Assembly (NCBI RefSeq): GCF_009796285.1
Contig: NZ_CP047020.1
Coordinates: 6,138,001 to 6,202,000 of the forward strand
Length of the DNA stretch: 64,000 bases
Source: Streptomyces broussonetiae
Lineage (GTDB): Bacteria > Actinomycetota > Actinomycetes > Streptomycetales > Streptomycetaceae
Reading direction: 5' to 3'
Below, one piece after another: positions 51,702 through 59,996 of this stretch (position 1 is the first letter of the stretch; each line of letters starts with the position of its first letter). Made by a program: the position numbers and the translations under genes. A model generated the notes under the pieces. That model saw only the letters and a program-made list of their open reading frames with translations. It was not told the origin of the DNA and searched no databases.

Positions 51702-51862
51702 GGATGGGCCACCTCCTAGGAATCCGCACGACGTGGATTCACAAGTTCACAAGTGGGGTAGCGCCAGAGTGACAGGTAAAGGCCGGGTCAACAAGAGGGC
51801 GCGCGTGGTGAGTTGAGGGCGCGCCCGGGTTACTCCTGGTGCTGCTCGGGTTCCCCTGCTGT

Positions 51863-52663
51863 TCAGTGACGCGGGTTCAGATACGCCAGCAGCTCGTCAT
51901 GGAGCAGGCCGTTGGACGCGGCCGCGTTGCCGCTGTGCGGACCCGGGCGGCCGTCGAGGCCCGTGAAGGCGCCGCCGGCCTCGGTGACGACGATCGCGGT
52001 GGCCGCCATGTCCCACAGGGACAGTTCCGGCTCGGCGCAGATGTCGATCGAGCCCTCCGCGACCATCATGTACGGCCAGAAATCGCCGTACGCGCGCGTG
52101 CGCCACACCTGGCGGGTGAGGTCCAGGAAGCCGTCCAGCCGGCCCTGCTCCTCCCAGCCGGAGAGGGAGGAGTAGGCGAAGGAGGCGTCCGAGAGCTTGC
52201 CGACGCCGGAGACGTGGAGACGGCTGGCGGCGGTGAGGTTTCGGCCGGTGAAGGCGCCGTGGCCCTTCGCGGCCCACCAGCGGCGGCCGAGGGCAGGGGC
52301 GGAGACGAGGCCGACGACGGGGTGGTACCCGCCCTCTCCCGCCTCCGTCAGGGAGATGAGCGTGGCCCAGACGGGGACACCGCGGATGTAGTTCTTGGTG
52401 CCGTCGATCGGGTCGATCACCCAGCGGCGGGGTCCGGTGCCTTCGGTGCCGTACTCCTCGCCGAGGACCGAGTCCCGGGGGCGGGCGCGCTGGAGCTGGC
52501 CGCGGATGAGTTCCTCCGCCGCTTTGTCCGCTTCACTGACGGGAGTCATGTCCGGCTTCGTCTCCACCTTCAGGTCGAGGGCCTTGAAGCGGTCCATGGT
52601 GGCGGCGTCGGCGGCGTCCGCGAGGACGTGGGCGAGGCGCAGGTCGTCCAGATAGTCCGGCAT
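51863..52663 (-). CDS. hisN: Histidinol-phosphatase HisN (inositol-monophosphatase family)
   Basis: A 266-aa Mg-dependent phosphatase of the IMPase fold. Metal-binding motifs are LGEEYG, DPIDGTKNYIRG and WDMAA near the C-terminus. In Streptomyces the orthologue of this gene was shown to be the histidinol-phosphate phosphatase; the call relies on position next to the TetR, SMR and rsgA genes as well as motifs. ATG 52663 lies 7 nt after a TACCGT box, so it is likely leaderless. Confidence 0.85.
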   Translation of the reverse strand: MPDYLDDLRLAHVLADAADAATMDRFKALDLKVETKPDMTPVSEADKAAEELIRGQLQRARPRDSVLGEEYGTEGTGPRRWVIDPIDGTKNYIRGVPVWATLISLTEAGEGGYHPVVGLVSAPALGRRWWAAKGHGAFTGRNLTAASRLHVSGVGKLSDASFAYSSLSGWEEQGRLDGFLDLTRQVWRTRAYGDFWPYMMVAEGSIDICAEPELSLWDMAATAIVVTEAGGAFTGLDGRPGPHSGNAAASNGLLHDELLAYLNPRH

Positions 52664-52670
52664 ACAGGGA

Positions 52671-52676
52671 ACGGTA
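52671..52676 (-). promoter_or_regulatory. Leaderless-type -10 box for hisN
   Basis: TACCGT on the minus strand ends 7 nt before the ATG. Confidence 0.45.
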
Positions 52677-52797
52677 TCGGCCAAGGTCGGGTCGGGGCCA
52701 GCGTGGACACGGTGCACTGGGGTTTCCCGAGAAGTTACGAGAGGTTCCGCGGAGGTTCCCAAGAGGCCGGGAGAACCGTGCGTGCGCTCGCGAACCC

Positions 52798-52826
52798 TTG
52801 ACAGTGCCTACCGGCGCGTCAAATCT
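52798..52826 (+). promoter_or_regulatory. Promoter and possible operator of the TetR gene
   Basis: TTGACA (52798-52803), 17-nt spacer, AAATCT (52821-52826). The arms TTGAC and GTCAA form an inverted repeat covering the -35 and spacer, a possible autoregulatory site. Confidence 0.45.
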
Positions 52827-52860
52827 GGGCGCAGAACTGGTCTGGCCCAGGGAGGCGCTG

Positions 52861-53466
52861 ATGCCTGCTGCCCGGGAGTCCCTACTGGACGCCGCCTTCA
52901 CGGCGCTTGCGCGCCGGCCGTGGTCCGCGGTGCGGATGGTCGATGTGGCCGCGGCGGCCGGGGTGTCCCGGCAGACCCTGTACAACGAGTTCGGCAGCAA
53001 GGACGGCCTGGCCCGGGCGCTGGTGCGGCGGGCGGCCGATCGCTACCTCGCCGGCGTCGAGCGGGCACTCGCCGGCTCCGTCGAGCCCTGCGAGCGGCTC
53101 ACCGCGGTCGCCGAGTGGACCAGATGGGCCGCTCAGGAGGACGTGCTGATCCGGGCCCTGCTCACCGGCTGCTGGAGCGAGCGGCTGCCCGCTCCGCCGC
53201 TCGCCGCCGTGCCGTCCTCCTCCGCGGTGCCCGCACAGCGCCGGGCGGACGGGCCGCTGCCGACGCCCCACGACTTCCTGCGGATCGTGCGGGACCGCGC
53301 GGTCACCGCCCTGGCCGGACCCACCGCCACCGCCGTCGACCCCGCCGATCTGGCCCACCCCTGCGAACTGGTCGTACGCCTCGCGCTGTCCTGCGTCGCG
53401 GCCCCGCCTGGGGAGGGCGGAATGGCGGAACTGGTCCGCGCGGTGGTTCCTCGGCAGGCGGCGTGA
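52861..53466 (+). CDS. TetR-family transcriptional regulator
   Basis: A 201-aa regulator with an N-terminal TetR helix-turn-helix (RESLLDAAFTALARRPWSAV, then VDVAAAAGVSRQTLYNEFGSKDGL). The C-terminal ligand domain is Ala/Arg/Pro-rich and not diagnostic. ATG 52861 has GGGAGG 5 nt upstream. It is divergent from hisN and convergent with an SMR transporter gene, which it may regulate; no shared operator is proven. Confidence 0.9.
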   Translation: MPAARESLLDAAFTALARRPWSAVRMVDVAAAAGVSRQTLYNEFGSKDGLARALVRRAADRYLAGVERALAGSVEPCERLTAVAEWTRWAAQEDVLIRALLTGCWSERLPAPPLAAVPSSSAVPAQRRADGPLPTPHDFLRIVRDRAVTALAGPTATAVDPADLAHPCELVVRLALSCVAAPPGEGGMAELVRAVVPRQAA

Positions 53467-53493
53467 ACCACAGGACCGCCACACGGATCACGG

Positions 53494-53518
53494 AACTGCC
53501 ATGAGGATCCAGGCAGTT
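53494..53518. terminator. Weak inverted repeat between tetR and SMR genes
   Basis: AACTGCC (53494-53500) and GGCAGTT (53512-53518), 7-bp stem with 11-nt loop, between convergent genes. Possible bidirectional terminator. Confidence 0.35.
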
Positions 53519-53560
53519 GGCAGACGGCCTCGCCGCCGAGCGGTTCGCCGCCGTGCAGAG

Positions 53561-53884
53561 CTAGTGCGCTGAACCCGACAGCTGCAGACCGATGATTCCG
53601 ACGATGACGAAACTGATCGACACGATCTTCAGCGTGGAGACCAGGTCGCCGAGGAAGACCATGCCGTAGATCGCGGTGCCCGCGGCGCCGATGCCGGTCC
53701 ACACCGCGTACGCGGGGCCGACGTCCAGTTTCTTCAGGGACAGGGTCAGCAGGCCGAAGCTGCCGAGGGCGAACGACGCGAAGGCGACCGTCGGCCACAG
53801 GCGGGTGAATCCGTGCGAGAGCTTCAGGCAGACGGCGAAACCGGTCTCGAGAATCCCGGCCACGACGACCAGCAGCCACGCCAT
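53561..53884 (-). CDS. Small multidrug resistance (SMR) transporter, SugE/Gdx type
   Basis: A 107-aa protein with four TM helices. The membrane Glu in GILETGFAVCLKLSHGFTRLWPT and the AYAVWTGIGAAGTAIYG segment match the SugE/Gdx branch, known to export guanidinium and small quaternary compounds, more than the EmrE branch. GGGAGG 7 nt before ATG 53884 and a CATAAT box further up are seen. No guanidine riboswitch is recognisable in the short leader. Confidence 0.87.
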   Translation of the reverse strand: MAWLLVVVAGILETGFAVCLKLSHGFTRLWPTVAFASFALGSFGLLTLSLKKLDVGPAYAVWTGIGAAGTAIYGMVFLGDLVSTLKIVSISFVIVGIIGLQLSGSAH

Positions 53885-53968
53885 GCGCTGTCCTCCCGTT
53901 GATCCGGATCACCGGCTCGGTGCGATTATGCACTTACCGGCCGTACGCCCCGGCAAACAACGCGGGCG

Positions 53969-54979
53969 TCAGTCCCCTTCCCGGCGCTCCCTGGTGGCCA
54001 GCAGCCGACGCAGCGAATACAGCCGCGCAGGGTCCGCGTGCCCCTCCTCGACCCAGGCGTCCAGCGCGCAGTCCGGCTCGTCGTGGCTGCATGCGCGCGG
54101 GCAGCCCGCCGTGCCCGGCTCCAGGTCGGGGAAGGCGTGGATCACCCGGAACGGGTCGATGTGCGCGAGCCCGAAGGAACGTACGCCCGGGGTGTCGATG
54201 ACCCAGCCCTCGTCCCCGCCGAGAGGAAGGGCCAGGGCGGAGGTCGTGGTGTGCCGGCCGCGGCCGGTGACCGCGTTGACGTGTCCCGTCGTACGCCGCC
54301 GCTCCTGCGGAACGAGTGCGTTGACCAGCGTCGTCTTGCCGACGCCCGAGTGCCCGACGAACGCGGTGATCCGGCCGTCCAGATGCGCGCGCACCCGGTC
54401 CGCCGCGTCCCCGTTCTCCAGCTCCTCGCGGCTGGTGACGACGTACGGGATGTCGAGGTCGCCGTACAGCTCCAGCAGCTTGTCCGGCGGAGCCAGGTCC
54501 GACTTCGTCATCACCAGCAGCGGCTCCAGGCCGCCGTCGAAGGCGGCCACCAGACAGCGGTCGATCAGACGCGGGCGGGGTTCGGGGTCGGCGAGCGCCG
54601 TGACGACGGCCAGCTGGTGGGCGTTCGCCACGACCACCCGCTCGTACGGATCGTCGTCGTCGGCGGTGCGGCGCAGCACCGAGGCGCGCTCCTCGATGCG
54701 CACGATCCGGGCCAGGGTGTCCTTCCTGCCGGACAGGTCGCCGACCAGCGCCACCCGGTCGCCCACCACGGCGGCCTTGCGGCCCAGTTCGCGGGCCTTC
54801 ATCGCCATGACCGTGCGGTCGCCGACCAGACAGGTCAGCCGGCCCCGGTCGACGGTGAGGACCATTCCTTCGGCCGCGTCCTCGTGCTTGGGCCGGATGT
54901 TCGTCCGCGGCCGGTTGCCCTTGCGGTTGGGACGGGTACGGATGTCGTCCTCGTCGGTGTGCTTGCCGTAGCGGCGCAT
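53969..54979 (-). CDS. rsgA: Ribosome small-subunit-dependent GTPase RsgA
   Basis: A 336-aa circularly permuted GTPase that checks 30S subunit maturation. A basic tail precedes an OB fold (EGMVLTVDRGRLTCLVGDR), followed by G4 MTKSDL, then G1 GHSGVGKTTL, the switch region and G3 DTPG. The C-terminal zinc knuckle reads CPRACSHDEPDC. ATG 54979 lies 11 nt after the aroA stop, so the two form an operon with aroA first. Confidence 0.93.
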   Translation of the reverse strand: MRRYGKHTDEDDIRTRPNRKGNRPRTNIRPKHEDAAEGMVLTVDRGRLTCLVGDRTVMAMKARELGRKAAVVGDRVALVGDLSGRKDTLARIVRIEERASVLRRTADDDDPYERVVVANAHQLAVVTALADPEPRPRLIDRCLVAAFDGGLEPLLVMTKSDLAPPDKLLELYGDLDIPYVVTSREELENGDAADRVRAHLDGRITAFVGHSGVGKTTLVNALVPQERRRTTGHVNAVTGRGRHTTTSALALPLGGDEGWVIDTPGVRSFGLAHIDPFRVIHAFPDLEPGTAGCPRACSHDEPDCALDAWVEEGHADPARLYSLRRLLATRERREGD

Positions 54980-54990
54980 GGCGTACGTCC

Positions 54991-56307
54991 CTACTGCCCG
55001 AGCATCCCGGTCCACAGCTCGGGGAAGTCCGGCAGGGTCTTGGCCGTCGTCGCCACGTTCTCGATGAGCACGCCCTCGACCGCCAGGCCGAGGATCGCGC
55101 CGGCGGTCGCCATGCGGTGGTCCTCGTAGGTGTGGAAGGTCCCGCCGTGCAGCGGGCGCGGGCGGATGTGCAGACCGTCGGCCGTCTCCGTGACGTCACC
55201 GCCCAGTTCGTTGATCTCCTTGGTGAGCGCGGCCAGCCGGTCCGTCTCGTGCAGTCGCAGATGGGCCACGCCGCGCAGCGTGGAGGGGGAGTCCGCGAGG
55301 GCCGCCACGGCCGCGATGCCGGGGGTCAGCTCGCCGACGTCGCCGAGGTCCACGTCGATCCCGTGGATGGCACCCGAACCGGTGAACATCAGCCCGTAGT
55401 CGGTGAGTTCGCAGGAACCCCCCATCTCGGTGAAGATCTCCCGCAGCCGGTCACCGGGCTGCGTGGTCCGCTCCGGCCAGTCGGGGACGACCACCTTGCC
55501 GCCGGTCACCAGCGCCGCCGCCAGGAACGGCTGGGCGTTGGACAGGTCCGGCTCGATCGTCAGGTCCCGGCCGAGCAGCGCACCCGGCGTCACCCGCCAC
55601 ACGTTCGGCTCGCCGCCGGACTCCGGGGTGTCCACCTGGGCGCCGACCGCGCGCAGCATGTCCACGGTCATCCGGATGTGCGGCACGGAGGGCAGGGTCG
55701 CGCCGGTGTGGCGGACCTCGACGCCCTGGTTGAAGCGCGGGCCGGAGAGCAGGAGAGCCGACACGAACTGGGAGGACGAGGAGGCGTCGACCGACACCGG
55801 GCCGCCGTCCAGTGCCCCGCCGCCGTGCACGGTCAGCGGCAGCGCGCCCCGGCCGTCGTCATCGATCCGGGCGCCGAGCACGCGCAGCGCGTCGATCACA
55901 CCGCTGAGCGGGCGCTCGTAGGACCGCGGGTCGCCGTCGAACCGGATCGGACCGTCGGCCAGTGCGGCGACCGGCGGCAGGAAGCGCATCACCGTGCCGG
56001 CGTTGCCGACGTCGACCGTGGCCGGGCCGTGCAGGCCGGTCGGCAGCACCCGCCAGGCCTCACCCGTGCCGTCGGGGCCGACCCCTTCCTCGATCTCCAC
56101 GCCCATGGCCCGCAGCGCGCCCGCCATCAGCAGGGTGTCGCGGGAGCGCAGCGGGCGGCGCAGCCAGCCCGGCTCGGAGGCGAGGGCGGCGAGGACGAGG
56201 GCGCGGTTGGTGACCGACTTGGACCCCGGCACGTGGACCGTCGCGTCGACGGCTCCGCTCGCGTGCGGGGCGGGCCAGAGTGCGGGAAGGGCGGTGTTCG
56301 GGGCCAT
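54991..56307 (-). CDS. aroA: 3-phosphoshikimate 1-carboxyvinyltransferase (EPSP synthase) AroA
   Basis: A 438-aa shikimate-pathway enzyme joining shikimate-3-phosphate and PEP. Conserved segments are VPGSKSVTNRALVLAALA, GNAGTVMRFLPPVAAL, RPLSGVIDALRVLGA, DASSSSQFVSALLL and the C-terminal LRLHETDRLAALTKEI and YEDHRMATAGA. The NAGTVMRF loop (GNAGTxxRP in many class I enzymes) varies at the residue after Arg. A TATAAA box at 56321-56316 ends 8 nt before the ATG, suggesting a leaderless start. Confidence 0.95.
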   Translation of the reverse strand: MAPNTALPALWPAPHASGAVDATVHVPGSKSVTNRALVLAALASEPGWLRRPLRSRDTLLMAGALRAMGVEIEEGVGPDGTGEAWRVLPTGLHGPATVDVGNAGTVMRFLPPVAALADGPIRFDGDPRSYERPLSGVIDALRVLGARIDDDGRGALPLTVHGGGALDGGPVSVDASSSSQFVSALLLSGPRFNQGVEVRHTGATLPSVPHIRMTVDMLRAVGAQVDTPESGGEPNVWRVTPGALLGRDLTIEPDLSNAQPFLAAALVTGGKVVVPDWPERTTQPGDRLREIFTEMGGSCELTDYGLMFTGSGAIHGIDVDLGDVGELTPGIAAVAALADSPSTLRGVAHLRLHETDRLAALTKEINELGGDVTETADGLHIRPRPLHGGTFHTYEDHRMATAGAILGLAVEGVLIENVATTAKTLPDFPELWTGMLGQ

Positions 56308-56315
56308 GGGCCCAC

Positions 56316-56321
56316 TTTATA
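56316..56321 (-). promoter_or_regulatory. Leaderless-type -10 box for aroA
   Basis: TATAAA on the minus strand, 8 nt before ATG 56307; a rare AT-rich hexamer in this window. Confidence 0.5.
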
Positions 56322-56335
56322 AGGAGGGTCGGCCG

Positions 56336-57058
56336 TCAACCTTCCAGCAGCCAGCGCCCCCCGCCGATGAGCGAGCACACCGACACCGCGTGGAACAGGA
56401 ACAGCCACAGTCCCGCGGGGACGTGCGTCAGCCGGGACAGCTGGTCCGCGTCCGAGTCGCCCGCCCCGCCCCGGGTGCGCTTCGCCTGCAGTTCGAAGGG
56501 CGGCCGGACCCCGCCGAGCAGCAGGAACCACACCACCGCGTAGGCGAACGCCGCCTGCACCTGGGGCCCCGCCAGCCAGGACACCAGCACGAAGGCGCCC
56601 CCGGCCAGGACGACGGTCAGGACGCCGTACGCGTTGCGGATCATCACCAGCATCGTCACCAGCAGGGCCGTCGCGACCCAGAGCAGGAGGGTGATCCGGC
56701 CGGCGGCCAGCAGGGCGGCTCCTCCCAGTCCCAGCAGGGAAGGCGCGGTGTACCCCGCCGCCGCCGTGAGGATCATGCCCAGCCCGTACGGCTTGCCCCG
56801 GCTGACCGTGAGGCCGCTGGTGTCGGAGTGCAGCCGGATGCCGGTGAGCTGCCGGCCGGTGAGCAGGGCGATCAGACCGTGGCCGCCCTCGTGCGCGATG
56901 GTGACCGCGTTGCGCGATATGCGCCACACCGGGTGCGGGGCGACGACGGCCAGCGCGGCGGCGAGCGTCGCGATCACCACCCACAGGTCGGGGTCGGGCT
57001 GGGTGCCGGTGAGCCGGTCCCAGAGGCCGGGCAGCGAGGTGGCGGCGAGGCTGTCCAT
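56336..57058 (-). CDS. M50-type membrane metallopeptidase-like protein
   Basis: A 240-aa polytopic protein. The zinc motif AHEGGHGLIALLTGR (HExxH) lies near residue 57, followed by several TM helices, including LGMILTAAAGYTAPSLLGLG. The pattern is that of short M50B-like site-2 proteases, which cut substrates inside the membrane. The third metal ligand (NxxPxxxLDG) is not obvious in the rest of the protein, so activity is uncertain. ATG 57058 fits a leader with AGGGAG about 12 nt upstream. Confidence 0.8.
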   Translation of the reverse strand: MDSLAATSLPGLWDRLTGTQPDPDLWVVIATLAAALAVVAPHPVWRISRNAVTIAHEGGHGLIALLTGRQLTGIRLHSDTSGLTVSRGKPYGLGMILTAAAGYTAPSLLGLGGAALLAAGRITLLLWVATALLVTMLVMIRNAYGVLTVVLAGGAFVLVSWLAGPQVQAAFAYAVVWFLLLGGVRPPFELQAKRTRGGAGDSDADQLSRLTHVPAGLWLFLFHAVSVCSLIGGGRWLLEG

Positions 57059-57163
57059 TCCGGTGGTGGCTCCCTGTCGTCGTGATCGGAGAGGAGTCGG
57101 CGCGAAGCGCCGTCGTCGTGGGGTGGTGGTCGGGTGACGGGTGGGCCTGGCAGTGTGGCACGT

Positions 57164-57979
57164 ATGTGCGGACGGTATGCATCGAGTCGTAGGCCCGAGG
57201 ATCTCGCAGGAGTCTTCGAGGTCGAGAAGTGGGATCCCGAGGAGACTCTGGAGCCCGACTACAACGTGGCGCCGACCAAAGAGGTCTACGCCGTCCTCGA
57301 CCGTCCCCTGAAAGACGCGGACTCCCCGCGTCCGGTTCGCCAGCTGCGCAAGCTCAAGTGGGGACTGGTGCCGTCCTGGGCCAAGACGCCCGAGGGTGGC
57401 GCCCGGATGATCAACGCGCGCGCGGAGACCGTGCACGAGAAGCCGTCCTACCGGCGCGCCTTCGCCGCCCGGCGCTGCATCCTGCCCGCCGACGGCTACT
57501 ACGAGTGGGTCACCGGGACGCAGGAACGGGATCTGGAGGTCGAGGGCAAGAAGAAGCGGCCCCGCAAACAGCCGTACTTCGTGCTGCCCGCCGACGGCTC
57601 GGTGTTCGCGATGGCCGGGCTGTACGAGTTCTGGCGCGACCGCACCCTGCCCGACGACCACCCGCAGGCCTGGTGGGCCACCTGCTCGGTGATCACCACG
57701 GAGGCCGAGCGGACCCCGCTGGCCGTGGCCCCCGCCCAGGGCCCGGGCACGCTCGCCGAGATCCACCCCCGGATGCCGCTGATGCTCACCCCGGACCGCT
57801 GGGACGCCTGGCTCGACCCGGCCCGCACCGACCCCGACGCCCTGCGCGACCTGCTCGCCCCGCCCCCGCCCGGTCTGCTGCGCGCCTACCCGGTCTCCAC
57901 GGCCGTCAGCAACGTCCGCAACAACGGCGCGGAGCTGCTGAAGGAGCTTGAGGCGCCGGAAGAGGGCACACTCTTCTAG
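57164..57979 (+). CDS. SRAP (HMCES/YedK) abasic-site DNA-protein crosslinking protein
   Basis: A 271-aa protein that forms a covalent link with abasic sites in single-stranded DNA through Cys2. The start MCGRY fixes ATG 57164, because Cys must become N-terminal after Met removal. Other active-site residues are in YNVAPTKEV, INARAET, ADGYYEW and the EIHPRMP His. It adds to the DNA-damage genes of the window. The next gene starts 1 nt after its stop. Confidence 0.93.
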   Translation: MCGRYASSRRPEDLAGVFEVEKWDPEETLEPDYNVAPTKEVYAVLDRPLKDADSPRPVRQLRKLKWGLVPSWAKTPEGGARMINARAETVHEKPSYRRAFAARRCILPADGYYEWVTGTQERDLEVEGKKKRPRKQPYFVLPADGSVFAMAGLYEFWRDRTLPDDHPQAWWATCSVITTEAERTPLAVAPAQGPGTLAEIHPRMPLMLTPDRWDAWLDPARTDPDALRDLLAPPPPGLLRAYPVSTAVSNVRNNGAELLKELEAPEEGTLF

Positions 57980-57980
57980 C

Positions 57981-58607
57981 GTGATCGAGATTGTCGAGAC
58001 CGACGCCGGGACCGCACGCATCACCTGGCACAAGGCGAAGAGGCCCGCACTCGTCCTTGCCGTGAGCCATGGCGCGGGAGGCGGCATCGAGGCCCGCGAC
58101 CTGATGGCGCTCGCGGCAGCCCTGCCCGCGCACGGCGTCACCGTCGCCCTGGTCGAGCAGCCCTGGCGGGTCGCGGGCCGGAAGGTCGCGCCCGCCCCCA
58201 GGACGCTGGACACCGGATGGCGCGGGATCTGGCCCGCGCTGGCCGGGATGGAGCTGCCGGTGATCTCCGGCGGCCGCAGCGCCGGTGCCCGGGTCGCCTG
58301 CCGTACCGCCACCGAGCTGGGCGCGCACGCCGTGCTCGCGCTGAGCTTCCCGCTGCACCCGCCGGGCAAGCCGGAGAAGTCCCGCGCCGAGGAGCTGCTC
58401 GGGACCGGGGTGCCCACACTCGTCGTCCAGGGCGGCAACGACCCCTTCGGCCGGCCGGCCGAGTTCCCCAGGGGCTCGTACGAACTGATCGAGGTGCCGT
58501 ACGGCGATCACGGGTTCGCGGTGCCCAAGCGCGCGGAGATCACCCAGGAGCGGGCCCTGGAGATCATCACCGACGGTGTCGTGAAGTGGGCCGCGTCACT
58601 CGGGTGA
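57981..58607 (+). CDS. Alpha/beta-hydrolase (KANL3/dienelactone-like small family)
   Basis: A 208-aa cytosolic hydrolase. SHGAGGGIEARDL forms the oxyanion turn, GGRSAGARVA the nucleophile elbow with Ser, GGNDPFG carries Asp and YGDHGF the His. The substrate is unknown. GTG 57981 follows the SRAP stop by 1 nt, so it is co-transcribed. It ends just before the sigR promoter. Confidence 0.83.
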   Translation: MIEIVETDAGTARITWHKAKRPALVLAVSHGAGGGIEARDLMALAAALPAHGVTVALVEQPWRVAGRKVAPAPRTLDTGWRGIWPALAGMELPVISGGRSAGARVACRTATELGAHAVLALSFPLHPPGKPEKSRAEELLGTGVPTLVVQGGNDPFGRPAEFPRGSYELIEVPYGDHGFAVPKRAEITQERALEIITDGVVKWAASLG

Positions 58608-58612
58608 CGGCC

Positions 58613-58640
58613 GGGAATGTTGCGTGACACACCACTGTTG
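58613..58640 (+). promoter_or_regulatory. Sigma-R-dependent autoregulatory promoter (sigRp2)
   Basis: GGGAAT (58613-58618), 18-nt spacer, GTTG (58637-58640): an exact consensus. It would give an mRNA including ATG 58699, i.e. the N-terminally extended sigma-R. Confidence 0.88.
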
Positions 58641-58698
58641 TGGCGGACAGAAGTGCTGAGGCCTCGGCACCGACGTCGTAGGGAAGGAAGTCCGCCGC

Positions 58699-58863
58699 AT
58701 GGGTTCGACCATCTGCCCGGCCCGCAGCAGCAGTACTGACCTGGACTGGACGGTGCTGCAGGCGGCCAAGACGGCACCTATTCGAGCGGCGGCAGGCACC
58801 GGTCGTGTTCTATCCTCCGAATCGAGTGGGACCGGTCTCGGTCCTGCCCGGGATCTTGAGGAG
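58699..58863 (+). other. 55-codon N-terminal extension of sigma-R (sigma-R prime)
   Basis: The sigR frame is open from ATG 58699 (MGSTICPARSSS...) for exactly 55 codons before the GTG at 58864. In S. coelicolor the induced transcript encodes an unstable form with a 55-residue extension, so the same device seems present here. A TATCCT box at 58811-58816 could be the -10 of the constitutive promoter for the short form. Confidence 0.75.
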
Positions 58864-59559
58864 GTGGGTGCGGTCACCGGTACCGACGCAGGGACCGACA
58901 ACGGCCAGGCGGAGCAGCCCGAGGGCCGGGGCGTGGGCGCGGAGGCGGCCTCCGAGTCCAGCACGGAGCGCAGTGCGCGCTTCGAGCGGGACGCGCTCGA
59001 ATACCTCGACCAGATGTACTCGGCCGCGCTGCGCATGACGCGCAACCCGGCCGACGCCGAGGACCTGGTGCAGGAGACGTATGCCAAGGCGTACGCGTCC
59101 TTCCACCAGTTCCGTGAGGGCACCAACCTCAAGGCGTGGCTGTACCGGATCCTCACCAACACGTTCATCAACTCCTACCGCAAGAAGCAGCGCGAGCCGC
59201 AGCGCTCCGCCGCGGAGGAGATCGAGGACTGGCAGCTCGCCCGCGCCGAGTCGCACATGTCGACGGGTCTGCGCTCCGCCGAGTCGCAGGCGCTCGACCA
59301 CCTGCCCGACTCGGATGTGAAGGAAGCGCTGCAGGCGATCCCCGAGGAGTTCCGCATCGCCGTCTATCTCGCGGACGTAGAGGGCTTTGCGTACAAGGAG
59401 ATCGCGGACATCATGGGGACACCCATCGGTACGGTGATGTCCCGGCTGCACCGGGGCCGCCGTCAACTGCGCGGCATGCTGGAGGACTATGCCCGTGACC
59501 GCGGGCTGGTACCGGCGGGCGCCGGGGAGTCGGACGAAGCGAAAGGCTCGGGCTCATGA
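58864..59559 (+). CDS. sigR: ECF sigma factor SigR (thiol-oxidative stress)
   Basis: A 231-aa (short form) group IV sigma factor. Region 2 shows YLDQMYSAALRMTRNPADAEDLVQETYAKAY and LKAWLYRILTNTFINSYRKKQ; region 4 shows EFRIAVYLADVEGFAYKEIADIMGTPIGTVMSRLHRGRRQLR. It directs thioredoxin, mycothiol and other thiol genes and is held by the anti-sigma factor encoded immediately downstream. It is transcribed from a sigma-R promoter upstream, and the longer frame from ATG 58699 gives the extended form. The stop overlaps the rsrA start. Confidence 0.96.
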   Translation: MGAVTGTDAGTDNGQAEQPEGRGVGAEAASESSTERSARFERDALEYLDQMYSAALRMTRNPADAEDLVQETYAKAYASFHQFREGTNLKAWLYRILTNTFINSYRKKQREPQRSAAEEIEDWQLARAESHMSTGLRSAESQALDHLPDSDVKEALQAIPEEFRIAVYLADVEGFAYKEIADIMGTPIGTVMSRLHRGRRQLRGMLEDYARDRGLVPAGAGESDEAKGSGS

Positions 59560-59858
59560 GCTGCGGAGAGTCGCACGAGACGGACTGCAGTGAGGTCCTC
59601 GACCATCTGTACGAGTTCCTCGACAGCGAGATGCCGGACGTCGATCGCGACAAGTTCCAGCACCACTTCGAGGAGTGCTCTCCGTGCCTGGAGAAGTACG
59701 GCCTGGAGCAGGCCGTGAAGAAGCTGGTCAAGCGGTGCTGCGGGCACGACGACGTGCCCGCGGACCTGCGCGCCAAGGTCATGGGGCGGATCGACCTGAT
59801 CCGCTCCGGGCAGGCCGTGCCGGAACACGACGTCACCGCCACGGCCCAGGACGGCTGA
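59556..59858 (+). CDS. rsrA: Redox-sensitive zinc anti-sigma factor RsrA
   Basis: A 100-aa ZAS-family anti-sigma factor. The zinc motif HxxxCxxC reads HHFEECSPC, with further cysteines at the start (SCGESHETDC) and in RCCGHD. It binds sigma-R when reduced and releases it on disulfide formation. ATGA overlap with sigR ensures matched synthesis. Confidence 0.96.
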   Translation: MSCGESHETDCSEVLDHLYEFLDSEMPDVDRDKFQHHFEECSPCLEKYGLEQAVKKLVKRCCGHDDVPADLRAKVMGRIDLIRSGQAVPEHDVTATAQDG

Positions 59859-59996
59859 GCGCCCGCTCCCGGAGCGCGGACCGCCCCGGTCATCACCCGA
59901 ACGTGCTAATCCTCAGGTCATAAGCCCCCTGCCCCGCCGTTCCCGCCCTAGGCTCCGAGCCTGGACAGGCACGGTCCACGGTCGGGGAGGGGCGCG

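Noticed and set aside
53503..53574. Short Arg-rich ORF between tetR and the SMR gene
   Set aside because: 23 codons, no RBS, low-complexity basic composition, and it overlaps a possible terminator.
53885..53940. Guanidine riboswitch before the SMR gene
   Set aside because: The leader is too short and shows none of the conserved hairpins; only an ordinary RBS and -10 box.
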